Source: Clostridia bacterium (GTDB lineage Bacteria; Bacillota; Clostridia; UMGS1840; HGM11507). From it: DNA of 64,000 nucleotides. The notes beneath the pieces were generated by a model that worked only from the letters and a program-made list of their open reading frames with translations, was not told the DNA's origin and ran no database searches. Positions within the stretch are counted from its first letter, which is position 1. Each line of letters begins with the position of its first letter. The DNA lies in assembly GCA_017554615.1 (NCBI GenBank), contig JAFZHY010000004.1, positions 57,809-121,808 on the forward strand, in the 5' to 3' direction. Position numbers and translations under genes: made by a program. Of this stretch, positions 44,739 through 54,925 are shown one piece after another.

Positions 44739-46138
44739 TGATCTTTAAAAAAGTATTTACTACATTTGTTTCCACAATCTTAATTGTTACAATCATACTG
44801 GGAATAATTATGTTTTACTTTTTAGGTAACTATCTTGTAGAGCAAAAAAAAGATGCTTTAATTAACACAGGCGAAAGAATAAGCAGTGTTACATCTCAGA
44901 TGATTAACTATAACGAGAAAGAATTTAAATCATATTTTAATATTTTATCAGAGTTTACTTCAAAGAATATGAACAGTGATGTTTTTTTAATTGATAGAAA
45001 CGGTAAAGTTATATCATATTCATATTCCGTGCAGAATAATTATATTTATGAACTTCCAAAGGATGTTTTAAATGAAGTTAACAGTGGTAAAAAAATTGCT
45101 ATTGTTACAAAAATTAACGGTTTAAAAGATTCCACCCTTATTGCCGGAGTGCCGGTAATGGTAGGGAATGAGATAATCGGCGGTGTATATCTTTTAACTC
45201 TTCTTCCTGAAATGACAAGACTAAGACAGGATGTTATAAAGATATATCTATTCTCGGCTATATTTGTATTTTTAATCTCAATTATTCTTACTTTAATTAT
45301 AATAAAGAAAGTAACAGACCCTATTAAAGCATTAAAAATTGCATCTAAAAAAATCGGGAGCGGAGATTTTAAAACAAGAGTTAAAATATATAATAAAGAT
45401 GATGAAATCGGTCAACTTGCCGAGCAGTTTAATAATATGGCAGAATCGATAGAAAAATCTGAGTATATGCGAAGAGTTTTTATTTCTGACGTTTCTCATG
45501 AGTTAAGAACTCCCATGACAATTATAACTGGGTTTGTCGAAGGGATACTTGATGATACTATCGAAGAAGAAAAGCAAAAAGAGTATTTAGCCATTGTTTT
45601 GGAAGAATCAAAAAGATTATCCAAACTTGTAAGCGACCTTCTTGATATTTCAAGAATTGAATCGTCAGAGGTTAAGTTAGATGAGATAAAATTTGATATT
45701 AACGAACTTATAAGGCTGTCTGTAATAGGTTTTGAAAAAAGACTTAACGAAAAGCATCTGTCGGTTGATGTTACATTTGAAAACGAAACTGAAGAAGTTT
45801 TTGCAGAAAAGGACAGTATAAAAAGAGTTTTAACCAATCTTTTGGATAATGCCATAAAATTTTCTTATGATAACAGCACTATTTGTATTGTTACAAAACA
45901 AAAGGGCAAGAAAGTGTATGTATCTATTAAAAATCAGGGAGCAGGTATATCAAAAGACGAGCAGAAAACAATTTTTGAAAGGTTTTATAAACTTGATAAA
46001 TCTCGTAGTCAGAATAAAGGCGGTGTTGGTTTAGGTCTTTATATTGTTAAACGTATAATAAATAAACACGGTGAAAAAATATGGATAAACAGCGAAGAAA
46101 ATGAGTATGCTGAATTTATATTCACCTTAAAAAAATAA
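44738..46138 (+). CDS. Membrane sensor histidine kinase
   Basis: 466 aa. Helix 1 (about 7-29), an outer sensor domain (about 30-165), helix 2 (about 168-190), HAMP, HisKA with SDVSHELRTPMTI, and HATPase with NLLDNAIKFS and GVGLGLYIVKRI. It phosphorylates the regulator encoded just upstream. The signal is unknown. Confidence 0.93.
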   Translation: MIFKKVFTTFVSTILIVTIILGIIMFYFLGNYLVEQKKDALINTGERISSVTSQMINYNEKEFKSYFNILSEFTSKNMNSDVFLIDRNGKVISYSYSVQNNYIYELPKDVLNEVNSGKKIAIVTKINGLKDSTLIAGVPVMVGNEIIGGVYLLTLLPEMTRLRQDVIKIYLFSAIFVFLISIILTLIIIKKVTDPIKALKIASKKIGSGDFKTRVKIYNKDDEIGQLAEQFNNMAESIEKSEYMRRVFISDVSHELRTPMTIITGFVEGILDDTIEEEKQKEYLAIVLEESKRLSKLVSDLLDISRIESSEVKLDEIKFDINELIRLSVIGFEKRLNEKHLSVDVTFENETEEVFAEKDSIKRVLTNLLDNAIKFSYDNSTICIVTKQKGKKVYVSIKNQGAGISKDEQKTIFERFYKLDKSRSQNKGGVGLGLYIVKRIINKHGEKIWINSEENEYAEFIFTLKK

Positions 46139-46215
46139 ATTTTTACTTTATGTTAAAAATTTATTCATATTTACAGTTTACAATATAATAAAAGAACTAA
46201 AAGGGAGGAATCAAT

Positions 46216-47571
46216 ATGTCAGATTTTTATAATGATAAATGGAATGATGAGGATAATATAAATACCTCGTTTGATAATAACGCATTGTTTGATAACAATA
46301 CTTCCTTAAACTATGATATAGAAGACGAAGAAGAATCATTTAATTATACCTCTTCTGATTTGGTAAATGTAAAAGATGATAATGATTACCACTATACTTA
46401 TAACGAAACACACATCAAAAAGTCAAAAAATAAAAAAGGGTATATGAAAATAGTTGCAGTTGCACTTATTTCTGCATTTTTAGGCTCTGCCTTAACTTGT
46501 GGCCTGTGTTTTGGTCTTATGCCTGATTTTATTTATGAAAGAATAGAAAAGAATACAAAATATAATAAATATTCTCCGTATAATTTTGAGGCAACATCAA
46601 AAGGCCCTGTTGATGCTAATACCGGAGTTAGTATGGAACAGGGTACACTCTCTGTTGTAGATATTGCAAAGAAAGTGGGTACATCAGTAGTAGGAATTGT
46701 TACAACTGTGCCAAGGCAAACATTCTTTGGAGTTGAAAAAAGTCAGGGCAGTGGTTCAGGAATTATAGTTTCGCCTGATGGATATGTTGTAACCAATAAC
46801 CATGTTATAGAAGGTGCAACAACGGTTGAAGTATATTTAAGTAGCGGAGAGAAAAAGAGTGCAAAACTTGTAGGTTATGATTCTAAAACCGATCTTGCAG
46901 TTATAAAATTGGAAAATGGCCAGTATCCATATGCAGAACTTGGCAATTCTTCCGAACTTCAGGTTGGAGAATTATGCGTTGCGATAGGTAACCCTTTAGG
47001 CATGGAATTTGCAGGAAGTGTTACAGTAGGATATATAAGTGCTCTTAACAGAACAGTTGAAACAGAGGGTAAAACCTTTAATCTTATACAGACAGATGCC
47101 GCGATAAACGCAGGTAATTCAGGCGGTGCATTGGTTAATACCAAAGGTCAGGTAATCGGTATAAATACGCTTAAAATTTCTTCAACAGGTGTTGAGGGGT
47201 TAGGGTTTGCCATTCCTATCGACGAAGCAAAACCTGTGTTTGAAGATTTGTTAAACTACGGTTATGTTAAAGGAAGACCTGTTATAGGAATAATAGGGCG
47301 AGATATTTCCGAAGAGGTTGCAAAATATTATGAATATCCTCAGGGTATATTTGTAGAGCAAACTCAGTCAGGAAGCGGTGCGGCAAGTGCTGGTATACGC
47401 AGAGGAGATATTATAGTAAAAGCCGACGGTGTAAAGGTAAAAACTATTGAAGAATTAAATAAAATAAGAGATACCAAAAAGGCAGGAAGTACAATTTTGT
47501 TAGAAATTGACCGTTCGGGAGAAACAATAAGCGTAAATGTAGTATTAGGCGAAGAAAAAACAAACGAATAA
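46216..47571 (+). CDS. HtrA/DegP-type membrane serine protease
   Basis: 451 aa. A cytoplasmic Asn/Asp-rich leader (1-74), one helix (about 76-98), the trypsin-like domain with His in VTNNHVIEG, Asp in SKTDLAVIKL and Ser in INAGNSGGAL, then one PDZ domain (about 350-445). It degrades misfolded proteins outside the membrane. Follows the two-component genes after 77 bases, which may control it. Confidence 0.93.
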   Translation: MSDFYNDKWNDEDNINTSFDNNALFDNNTSLNYDIEDEEESFNYTSSDLVNVKDDNDYHYTYNETHIKKSKNKKGYMKIVAVALISAFLGSALTCGLCFGLMPDFIYERIEKNTKYNKYSPYNFEATSKGPVDANTGVSMEQGTLSVVDIAKKVGTSVVGIVTTVPRQTFFGVEKSQGSGSGIIVSPDGYVVTNNHVIEGATTVEVYLSSGEKKSAKLVGYDSKTDLAVIKLENGQYPYAELGNSSELQVGELCVAIGNPLGMEFAGSVTVGYISALNRTVETEGKTFNLIQTDAAINAGNSGGALVNTKGQVIGINTLKISSTGVEGLGFAIPIDEAKPVFEDLLNYGYVKGRPVIGIIGRDISEEVAKYYEYPQGIFVEQTQSGSGAASAGIRRGDIIVKADGVKVKTIEELNKIRDTKKAGSTILLEIDRSGETISVNVVLGEEKTNE

Positions 47572-47577
47572 ATAATT

Positions 47578-47613
47578 AAAAACCTCTTTGATGTAAAATC
47601 AAGGAGGTTTTTA
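47578..47613. terminator. Two-way terminator between htrA and the anti-sigma gene
   Basis: AAAACCTC...GAGGTTTT stem with a TTGAT/ATCAA upper part and flanking A/T tracts. Confidence 0.85.
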
Positions 47614-47615
47614 AA

Positions 47616-48305
47616 TTATTCTAAAAATATTAAGTAGAAATAACCATTGTCTTTGGCTTTTTCTTCATCATAAATAATAGTGTAATTATAATCTTTTAAT
47701 AATTCTTTTGCTTTTTCAAGTTCTGTAACCGATACAATAAATGTATTATTATATCTTGTAATGAAATTTAAATCTTTAGTTATTTGGGGAGCAGAGTTTA
47801 CCTTTATAACTATATCCGAACCGTCTTCGCAAGGAATGGGGGATATATCATTTAATATACCCTGACCTGAGTCGTTTTCTTTAGTAAGAGTTCTTAAATA
47901 TGGGTTATTAACTTGATTTTCATTAGAAATATCCTGATTATATTCGATATTTGTTTCGTTATTAGAAACTATACTTTTAATTAAACTGTTATTAAAAGCA
48001 AATATCATAATGCATACTAAAGCAACAGATGTAGCCATAATACCCGAAAGTTTAAAACATCGTTTTAGTGTATCTTTTCTTGAAAGATTATAGTCAACAA
48101 GTTTTTTATGAAGTTCAGATTTAAAATTATCAGGTAAATCTATATCAGTGCTATTTTTAAATTCGGCTAATATGTTCTTTGTAAGATTATATTCTTCTTT
48201 TAACTTACTGTCTTTTTCTAAATATTTGTTAAGTAACTTTAATTTTTTATCTGATATGTTATTATCTAATTTTTTATAAATCAAAGAAGATAATTTCTTT
48301 TTCAT
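47616..48305 (-). CDS. Putative anti-sigma factor
   Basis: 229 aa. Cytoplasmic Lys-rich helical part (1-85), one helix (about 89-107), and an outer domain with KVNSAPQITKDLNFITRYN. It directly follows the ECF sigma gene, which is the basis for the call. There is no HxxxCxxC zinc site of classic ZAS anti-sigmas. Alternative: another membrane partner of the sigma factor. Confidence 0.65.
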   Translation of the reverse strand: MKKKLSSLIYKKLDNNISDKKLKLLNKYLEKDSKLKEEYNLTKNILAEFKNSTDIDLPDNFKSELHKKLVDYNLSRKDTLKRCFKLSGIMATSVALVCIMIFAFNNSLIKSIVSNNETNIEYNQDISNENQVNNPYLRTLTKENDSGQGILNDISPIPCEDGSDIVIKVNSAPQITKDLNFITRYNNTFIVSVTELEKAKELLKDYNYTIIYDEEKAKDNGYFYLIFLE

Positions 48306-48351
48306 TTTAAACTCCTTTCTTTTTAATTTAATTCAGCATATATTAAGAATA

Positions 48352-48966
48352 TCAAAAAAAGATATTCATAGTTATTAGAACGAAAAAAGAAAGGAAAAGT
48401 TCCTTGTTTTTTAAAAGAAGTTCTTTTAACTTTATTCTTGCACGGGATATTTTAGATTTAACCGTGCCTAAATTATTATTGGTAATAACTGCGATTTCCT
48501 CGTAAGAAAATCCTTCAATATCCCTTAAAATTATCATTTCTCTTTGCTCAAAGTTTAGTTTGTTTAGTGCATCATAAAGCACTCTTTCTCTTTCGGATTT
48601 TAAAACCAGATCAAAAACATTCTGCCCTTTATCTTCAAACTGTAAAGTTGTTTCATTATCCTTTTGAGTTATGGTCTCATCAAGGGAAATGTTTTGTGAA
48701 GTCTTTTTATTTTTATTGATATAGTCAAGACAGGTGTTAACTGCAATTTTATATACCCAGGTGGAGAAAGACGAGTTTTCCTTAAAATTTTTTAAGTATT
48801 TAAAGACTTTTAAAAGTGCATCCTGTGATGCGTCAAAAGCGTCTTGCTCGTTTGCAAGCATTTTAAGAGAAATGTTATAAATTCTTTTCTGGTGAGCGTC
48901 TATGAGTTTTTCAAAAGCGTCAATATGACCTTCTTTGGCAAGTTTTAACAATTCCTTTTCGCTCAT
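48352..48966 (-). CDS. ECF-type RNA polymerase sigma factor with hydrophobic tail
   Basis: 204 aa from ATG 48966 behind GAGGTG; an ATG two codons earlier is too near the SD. Region 2 has DAFDASQDALLKVFKYL and FSTWVYKIAVN; region 4 has LNFEQREMIILRDIEGFSYEEIA and LGTVKSKISRARIKLKELL. After region 4 the protein ends LFLSFFVLITMNIFF, an odd hydrophobic tail. Stop TGA sits in a GAATATC/GATATTC hairpin. Cotranscribed with the putative anti-sigma gene. Confidence 0.9.
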   Translation of the reverse strand: MSEKELLKLAKEGHIDAFEKLIDAHQKRIYNISLKMLANEQDAFDASQDALLKVFKYLKNFKENSSFSTWVYKIAVNTCLDYINKNKKTSQNISLDETITQKDNETTLQFEDKGQNVFDLVLKSERERVLYDALNKLNFEQREMIILRDIEGFSYEEIAVITNNNLGTVKSKISRARIKLKELLLKNKELFLSFFVLITMNIFF

Positions 48967-48984
48967 AAACATTCACCTCGCTTT

Positions 48985-50328
48985 TTAAAAAATTGCCCCG
49001 AACACCTCAATAATATTTTTTACTTTTATTATTTCCATTCCTTCAATATTTATATCATTTTGAGAGTATGGAATAATACATTTTTTAAAACCTAATTTAT
49101 AGGCTTCCGAAATTCTTTTTTCCAAAAAAGATATATTTCTGACTTCCCCCGTTAAACCGAGTTCGCCCATAACTACCAAATCATCAGGCAAAGGCTGATT
49201 TTTATAACTTGATGCAACAGACACTGCAACACCCAAATCACAGGCAGGTTCATAAATTTTAAGACCTCCTGTAACATTTATATAAGTGTCGGCTGATGAA
49301 AGTTTTAAGCCTGTTTTCTTTTCTAAAACAGCAAGAACAAGATTAGAACGGTTATAATCTATCCCTGTAACCATTCTTCTTGGTGTGGCAAGAGAAGATG
49401 TTGTAATAAGTGCCTGAATTTCTGCAAGAATAGGTCTTGTACCCTCCATTGAACATATAACAACAGTTCCCGAAGAATTTTTAGGGCGTCCGTCTAAAAA
49501 CATATGAGAAGGGTTGTCAACCTCTCTTAACCCTTTGTCTGTCATTTCAAAAACACCGATTTCGTTTGTTGAGCCAAATCTGTTTTTTACTGAACGAATT
49601 ATTCTGAAATTTGAATATCTTTCTCCCTCAAACTGAAGAACACAGTCCACCATATGCTCAAGCACTTTCGGCCCTGCAAGTGTACCGTCTTTTGTAACAT
49701 GCCCGACAATAAATACAGTAATATTATTTTCTTTTGCAAAACGCGTAATTTTTAAAGTGCATTCTCTTATCTGGGAAACCGTTCCCGGAGCAGATTCAAG
49801 TTCGGATGAAAATATTGTCTGGATAGAGTCTATAATAACCATCTGAGGTTTAATTTCGGTCATATCATCTATTATTAAGTCTACACTTGTTTTGGATGTG
49901 ATATACACATTTTTATTTCCCTCGGACAGTCTGTTTGCTCTTAATTTTATCTGTTCTACCGATTCTTCCGAAGAACAGTAAAGAACATTTACATCATTTG
50001 ATATTTTTCTGCACATCTGTAAAAGCAAAGTAGATTTCCCAATTCCTGGGTCTCCGCCCACAAGGTTAACAGAGCCTGATACAACTCCACCGCCAAGAAC
50101 TCTGTCAAGTTCATTTATCCCTGTTGATGTCCTTTGTTCTTTTAAAACTGTAACCTCATCAATCTTTATAGGTTTGACATTGGATACAACGGTAAATTTT
50201 TTTGATTTATCTTTAATTATTTTTTCTTCGCTAAAAGTGTTCCATGAGTTACAGTCAGGGCATTTTCCTGCCCATTTTGAAGCCTGATAACCGCACTCGG
50301 AACAAATAAATACAGTATCTTTTCCCAC
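48985..50328 (-). CDS. radA: DNA repair protein RadA
   Basis: 447 aa. Zinc finger CSECGYQASKWAGKCPDC, Walker A GGDPGIGKST, the RadA-specific KNRFGSTNEIG, and a C-terminal Lon-protease-like domain (about 345-447). RadA promotes branch migration in recombination. Starts 1 base after the DUF624 gene stop. Confidence 0.96.
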   Translation of the reverse strand: MGKDTVFICSECGYQASKWAGKCPDCNSWNTFSEEKIIKDKSKKFTVVSNVKPIKIDEVTVLKEQRTSTGINELDRVLGGGVVSGSVNLVGGDPGIGKSTLLLQMCRKISNDVNVLYCSSEESVEQIKLRANRLSEGNKNVYITSKTSVDLIIDDMTEIKPQMVIIDSIQTIFSSELESAPGTVSQIRECTLKITRFAKENNITVFIVGHVTKDGTLAGPKVLEHMVDCVLQFEGERYSNFRIIRSVKNRFGSTNEIGVFEMTDKGLREVDNPSHMFLDGRPKNSSGTVVICSMEGTRPILAEIQALITTSSLATPRRMVTGIDYNRSNLVLAVLEKKTGLKLSSADTYINVTGGLKIYEPACDLGVAVSVASSYKNQPLPDDLVVMGELGLTGEVRNISFLEKRISEAYKLGFKKCIIPYSQNDINIEGMEIIKVKNIIEVFGAIF

Positions 50329-50997
50329 TTATTCATCCTCCATATGTTTCTTTATAGTAGGCCATACAGAAAAAGTAACAAAATAATTTATAAATGCAAT
50401 TAAGAATAAAGGCGAAAGTACATATCCTATATGTGGAATTAAAAACGCCAGATATAAAATTAAAAGCACAATAAATGCCACAAATATATTAAGAGGCAGT
50501 TTAATCATCGCAAAAATAAAAGAATTTTTAATAATACCGAAAAATTCAATATCATAGAATATAATCTGCGGATAAATATAAAAACTCATCATAAGCACTA
50601 TAATATTTACAAGAAGCAAAGGAAAAATAAGATTTCTAAAATGCGGTATTCTTCCAATATTAAAATAACATACAAAAAATGATACTAAAGGAATTAAAGT
50701 AAATAAAAAGGCAAATAACCCTTTAAAAAAGTTTTTTCTAAATTTTTCAAAATAATCTGAAAATAAAAATATCGGCTTGTCCTCTGCAACTGAATATGAA
50801 AAATAGGTTAAACCGCAAATTGATGCACCGATGGTAACAACAGGCAAACTGGTTAAAGTAAAGAGTAAACTCATTTTAATAAATTTGGTTAAATTTATAA
50901 AAAGATAATAGAAAATTAAAAAAGGCCTTTTTAGTTTTCTGGCATCTTTTTTTACGCCTCTTCCAGGGCCATGTTGTGTAAATGAAAAAATACCCAT
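50329..50997 (-). CDS. DUF624 (YesL-like) membrane protein
   Basis: 222 aa from ATG 50997 (MGIFSFTQHGPGRGV); the extension to 51018 has no better SD. Five to six helices, with the LTSLPVVTIGASICGL motif of the family near helix one. Function unknown; relatives sit in sugar-uptake operons, but here the neighbour is radA. Confidence 0.75.
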   Translation of the reverse strand: MGIFSFTQHGPGRGVKKDARKLKRPFLIFYYLFINLTKFIKMSLLFTLTSLPVVTIGASICGLTYFSYSVAEDKPIFLFSDYFEKFRKNFFKGLFAFLFTLIPLVSFFVCYFNIGRIPHFRNLIFPLLLVNIIVLMMSFYIYPQIIFYDIEFFGIIKNSFIFAMIKLPLNIFVAFIVLLILYLAFLIPHIGYVLSPLFLIAFINYFVTFSVWPTIKKHMEDE

Positions 50998-51147
50998 ATT
51001 TTTCCGTCTTCCTTTCAAAAAATAAATAGTTTTTACTAAGTTAAATTTATTATACTATATATCTTTATATATTTCTATATAAATTTAAAAAAACTTGCTT
51101 TTTTAGTTGTAATAGACTATAATTAAGGTTGGATTGGAGTTGTTATT

Positions 51148-52170
51148 TTGCTTAAAAATATTAAAGATTTTACATTAGAGGAATTAACTGAATATTTTGC
51201 GACAATAGGCCAACCGAAATTTAAGGCTGCTCAGTGTTTTAAATGGTTGTCCCAAGGGGTTTCAGACTTTTCTTTGATGACTGATTTAAGTAAAGATTTA
51301 AGGCAATATCTTAGCGAAAATTTCTATGTTGCCACACCGAAAATTGTAAGAAAACAGGTGTCTAAAGATAAGACAGTTAAATACCTTTTTGAATTTTACG
51401 ACGGTTCTTTGGCAGAAACAGTTGTCATGACATATAAACATGGTATATCTGCCTGCCTGTCAACTCAGATAGGCTGTAATATGGGCTGTAAATTTTGCGC
51501 TTCAACTCTCGGAGGCAAAGAAAGAGATTTAACGGGCGGAGAAATACTTGACCAGGTGCTTGCCGCGTCAAAAGACCTTAATGTTAGAATTTCCCATATA
51601 GTTTTAATGGGAATGGGAGAACCTCTTGATAATTATGATAATGTTTTAACCTTTTTAAAAAATGTTTCCAATCCTAAAGGGCTTAATTTATCACTAAGGC
51701 ATATTTCATTATCAACCTGTGGGCTGGTTCCCAAAATTAATAAGTTAAAGGAAGAGAAACTGCCGATTACATTATCAGTTTCTTTACATGCCCCAACCGA
51801 TGAAAAAAGAAATACTATTATGCCGGTTAACAAAAAATACAATATTCAAACATTATTGGAAGCCTTAAGGGAATATACTGATTATACGGGCAGACGAATT
51901 TCGTTTGAATATACGCTTATTAAAAATTTCAACGATTCGTATGAAGATGCTAAAGAGTTATCTAAACTCTTAAAAGGAATGTTGGCGCATGTTAATCTTA
52001 TTCCTGTTAACGAAGTTACTGAAACAGGGTTTAAAAAGCCAGAGAATGTTAACAGATTTAAAGACTGGTTAATATCATTTGGTATAAACGCAACTGTAAG
52101 GAGAGAGTTGGGTTCGGATATTGACGCTGCGTGCGGTCAGTTAAGAAAAAAAGAAAAGGGGATGTCGTAA
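51148..52170 (+). CDS. rlmN: 23S rRNA/tRNA adenine-C2 methyltransferase RlmN
   Basis: 340 aa, TTG start with GGAG 8 bases upstream. Radical SAM cluster CNMGCKFCAS, the HIVLMGMGEPLDN motif and the C-terminal catalytic Cys in DIDAACGQL. It methylates A2503 of 23S rRNA and A37 of some tRNAs. First gene of rlmN-prpC-prkC-rsgA-rpe-thiN. Confidence 0.96.
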   Translation: MLKNIKDFTLEELTEYFATIGQPKFKAAQCFKWLSQGVSDFSLMTDLSKDLRQYLSENFYVATPKIVRKQVSKDKTVKYLFEFYDGSLAETVVMTYKHGISACLSTQIGCNMGCKFCASTLGGKERDLTGGEILDQVLAASKDLNVRISHIVLMGMGEPLDNYDNVLTFLKNVSNPKGLNLSLRHISLSTCGLVPKINKLKEEKLPITLSVSLHAPTDEKRNTIMPVNKKYNIQTLLEALREYTDYTGRRISFEYTLIKNFNDSYEDAKELSKLLKGMLAHVNLIPVNEVTETGFKKPENVNRFKDWLISFGINATVRRELGSDIDAACGQLRKKEKGMS

Positions 52171-52899
52171 ATGGATTACGGTTATAAAACGGATACAGGC
52201 AGAATCCGTGAAATAAATGAAGACAGGTATTTATTCGTTAACGAAGAAGACTATGTGCTTCTTGCCGTTGCAGACGGTATGGGAGGCCATAATGCGGGAG
52301 ATATCGCAAGTCAACTTGTTATCGATGAAGTTTTAAAATATAATCTTAATCAGGGCTTTTTTGAAAACACAGTTGAAAATATCAAACTGTGTATAGAAGG
52401 TGTTAATGAAAAGGTGTATAACTATTCAGTAGCACAACCTGGCTGCCACGGAATGGGAACAACTCTTACCATGGCAGTTATAATAAAAAACAAAGTGTTC
52501 TTTGCAAATGTAGGGGATAGCCGCGGATATATAATAGGCGAAGATATAGAAAAAATCACTACCGACCATTCCTATGTGGAAGAACTGCTTTTGTCAGGAA
52601 AAATAACAAAAGAAGAAGCAAATAATCATCCTAATAAAAATCAGATTACAAGAGCAATAGGAACGTCAAAATATGTTGAGGCAGATATTTTTGCAGTTGA
52701 TAAGAATGACGAAGACATAGTTCTTTTATGCACAGACGGTTTTTCCAATATGCTTTCTGATAATGATATTTTACAGGAGTTAAAAAACAAACTGTCGCTT
52801 CAGGAATCTATCGATAAACTTGTTGTTAAAGCAAATGAAAACGGTGGTTCTGACAACATCACAGTTTTATGTTATGTTGAGAAGGAGGGTGTTAGATAA
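52171..52899 (+). CDS. prpC: PP2C-family Ser/Thr phosphatase (PrpC/Stp)
   Basis: 242 aa. Metal-binding motifs: REINEDRY, VADGMGGHNAGDIAS, GDSRGYI and CTDGFSN with SDNITVL. It reverses phosphorylation by the kinase encoded next. ATG touches the rlmN stop, and its stop overlaps the kinase start. Confidence 0.95.
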   Translation: MDYGYKTDTGRIREINEDRYLFVNEEDYVLLAVADGMGGHNAGDIASQLVIDEVLKYNLNQGFFENTVENIKLCIEGVNEKVYNYSVAQPGCHGMGTTLTMAVIIKNKVFFANVGDSRGYIIGEDIEKITTDHSYVEELLLSGKITKEEANNHPNKNQITRAIGTSKYVEADIFAVDKNDEDIVLLCTDGFSNMLSDNDILQELKNKLSLQESIDKLVVKANENGGSDNITVLCYVEKEGVR

Positions 52900-54914
52900 T
52901 GATTGGTAAAATTTTAGGAGACAGATACGAAATATTAGAAGAAATCGGCAATGGCGGTATGGCTGTTGTATATAAAGCAAAATGCCGTAAATTAAACAGA
53001 GTTGTTGCAATCAAGGTTTTAAAAGACGAATATAAGGTAGACGAAGAGTTTGTAAAGAAATTTAACCGTGAATCTCAGGCGGCAGCAAGTTTAACACATC
53101 CTAATATAGTTTCAGTATTTGATGTGGGGCATGATGACGATATATACTATATAGTTATGGAACTTGTTGAAGGTATTACTTTAAAGGAATACATAAAAGA
53201 CAACCAGAAAATGAACTGGAGAACTGCGCTTAAGTTTTCCATGCAGATATGTTCAGCACTTGCTCATGCGCATCGTAACGGAATAATTCACAGGGATATA
53301 AAACCTTTAAATATAATCTTATCCAAAGAAGAAAACTGTAAGGTAACTGATTTTGGTATCGCCTGTGTTGCCAATATGAACGAAACAAGAAAAGTAGACG
53401 AGGGAATTATAGGCTCTGTCCACTATATATCTCCTGAACAGGCAAAGGGAATTATTACAGATGAGAGAAGTGATATTTATTCTCTTGGTATCACAATGTA
53501 TGAAATGCTTACAGGAGTTCTTCCTTTTGACGGGGATAACGCAGTTTCAGTTGCAGTAATGCAGATAAATGCAGAGCCAAAACCGATAAAAGATATAAAT
53601 ATTGCAGTTCCTTTGTCCTTTGTAGAGATTGTTAAGAAGGCAATGAATAAAGATATCAATCTAAGATATCAGTCAGCAAACGAAATGTATAAAGATTTAT
53701 ATGCATTATCAAATGAGCCTGATGTTTTTGTTGTAGAAAAAGAAGAGCCTAAGGAAGATATGGGTGAAACAAAAATAATCTCCAAAGAAGAAGTGGAAGA
53801 AATAAAAAATAAATCAAACGATGAACCCCGTGAAATTGTTATTCCGCTAAAAAAAGAAAATGCGGAAGAAAAATTACCGGATAATGAAGAAAATGAAGAG
53901 GAAGAAGAAACTTCAGTTAAAGGTTTTATAAAAAACTTTGTGCAGTCGGATAACAAAAAAGATAAAATTGCAATAATAGTAGCAATTATTATATCTTTAC
54001 TTATGATAGGAACTGTTATAACAATTTCTGTGGGAGTGCTTTTACCAAACGGAATAATAAGTTCAAAAGGCGAAAATTTTGAAATTCCTTATTTAGTTGG
54101 CAAGCAACTCGAAGAAGTGAAAAAACAGTATGAAAATAAAGACTTTACTATTGTTGTAGACCACGAAGAAATTAACGACGAATACAAAAAAGGCGTTATA
54201 ATATCTCAGAGTACTGGCAAAGGTATGGAGGTTAAACTTCCTTATACCATTCATGTTACAGTTTCAAAAGGGTCTAAAGAATTAACAATAGAAAACTTAA
54301 GGGGTCAGGAAGTTAAACAAGCTAAAATGCTTATAAAAGATAAAGGTCTTGTATGTGTTGAATATACAGAGTTCAGCGATGAAGTTGAAAAAGATTATGT
54401 AATAAAACAGCATCCGTTACCTGATACACCTGTTGCCTTGGGCGATGATATATTTATAACTGTGAGCAAAGGCCCAAGAACTGTTCCTTATTTACTGGGT
54501 ATGACAAAAGAAGAAGCCCAGGAAGCACTTAAGGAATATGAACTCATTTTAGGAAATGTAAGAGAAGAAGAAAATGATGCGCCCGAAGGTAAAATAATAG
54601 AGCAGGGAATAGAAGCGGGTACGGAAATTAAAAAGGATACAAAGGTTTCAATCGTTATAAGCAAAGGCAAAAAGACAACTGAATCTGACAGGCCATCTGT
54701 AAATAACGATTTAAGAGAGTATGTATTTACTCATGACGTTGAAATTACAGATGATCCTATTGTTGTTGAAATTAAGATGAACGATGAAACAATATTCAAA
54801 GAAAAGATTACATCTTCTAAAACTATTTCAAAAACAATAAAAGGAAAAGGCGAAAATTACATTGCAGTTTATTATGACGGTGTAATAAGAAAAACTAAGA
54901 AAATAAATATTTAA
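52899..54914 (+). CDS. prkC: PASTA-domain Ser/Thr protein kinase (PrkC)
   Basis: 671 aa. The kinase domain (about 8-268) has GNGGMAVVYKAK, HRDIKPLNI and TDFGIA. An acidic linker leads to one helix (about 355-378), then three outer PASTA repeats to about residue 595. They bind peptidoglycan fragments. A last segment of about 70 residues (FTHDVEITDDPIVVEI onwards) is not PASTA. It regulates wall synthesis, germination and growth in relatives. Paired with PrpC upstream. Confidence 0.95.
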   Translation: MIGKILGDRYEILEEIGNGGMAVVYKAKCRKLNRVVAIKVLKDEYKVDEEFVKKFNRESQAAASLTHPNIVSVFDVGHDDDIYYIVMELVEGITLKEYIKDNQKMNWRTALKFSMQICSALAHAHRNGIIHRDIKPLNIILSKEENCKVTDFGIACVANMNETRKVDEGIIGSVHYISPEQAKGIITDERSDIYSLGITMYEMLTGVLPFDGDNAVSVAVMQINAEPKPIKDINIAVPLSFVEIVKKAMNKDINLRYQSANEMYKDLYALSNEPDVFVVEKEEPKEDMGETKIISKEEVEEIKNKSNDEPREIVIPLKKENAEEKLPDNEENEEEEETSVKGFIKNFVQSDNKKDKIAIIVAIIISLLMIGTVITISVGVLLPNGIISSKGENFEIPYLVGKQLEEVKKQYENKDFTIVVDHEEINDEYKKGVIISQSTGKGMEVKLPYTIHVTVSKGSKELTIENLRGQEVKQAKMLIKDKGLVCVEYTEFSDEVEKDYVIKQHPLPDTPVALGDDIFITVSKGPRTVPYLLGMTKEEAQEALKEYELILGNVREEENDAPEGKIIEQGIEAGTEIKKDTKVSIVISKGKKTTESDRPSVNNDLREYVFTHDVEITDDPIVVEIKMNDETIFKEKITSSKTISKTIKGKGENYIAVYYDGVIRKTKKINI

Positions 54915-54925
54915 GAGGTGTCTTT

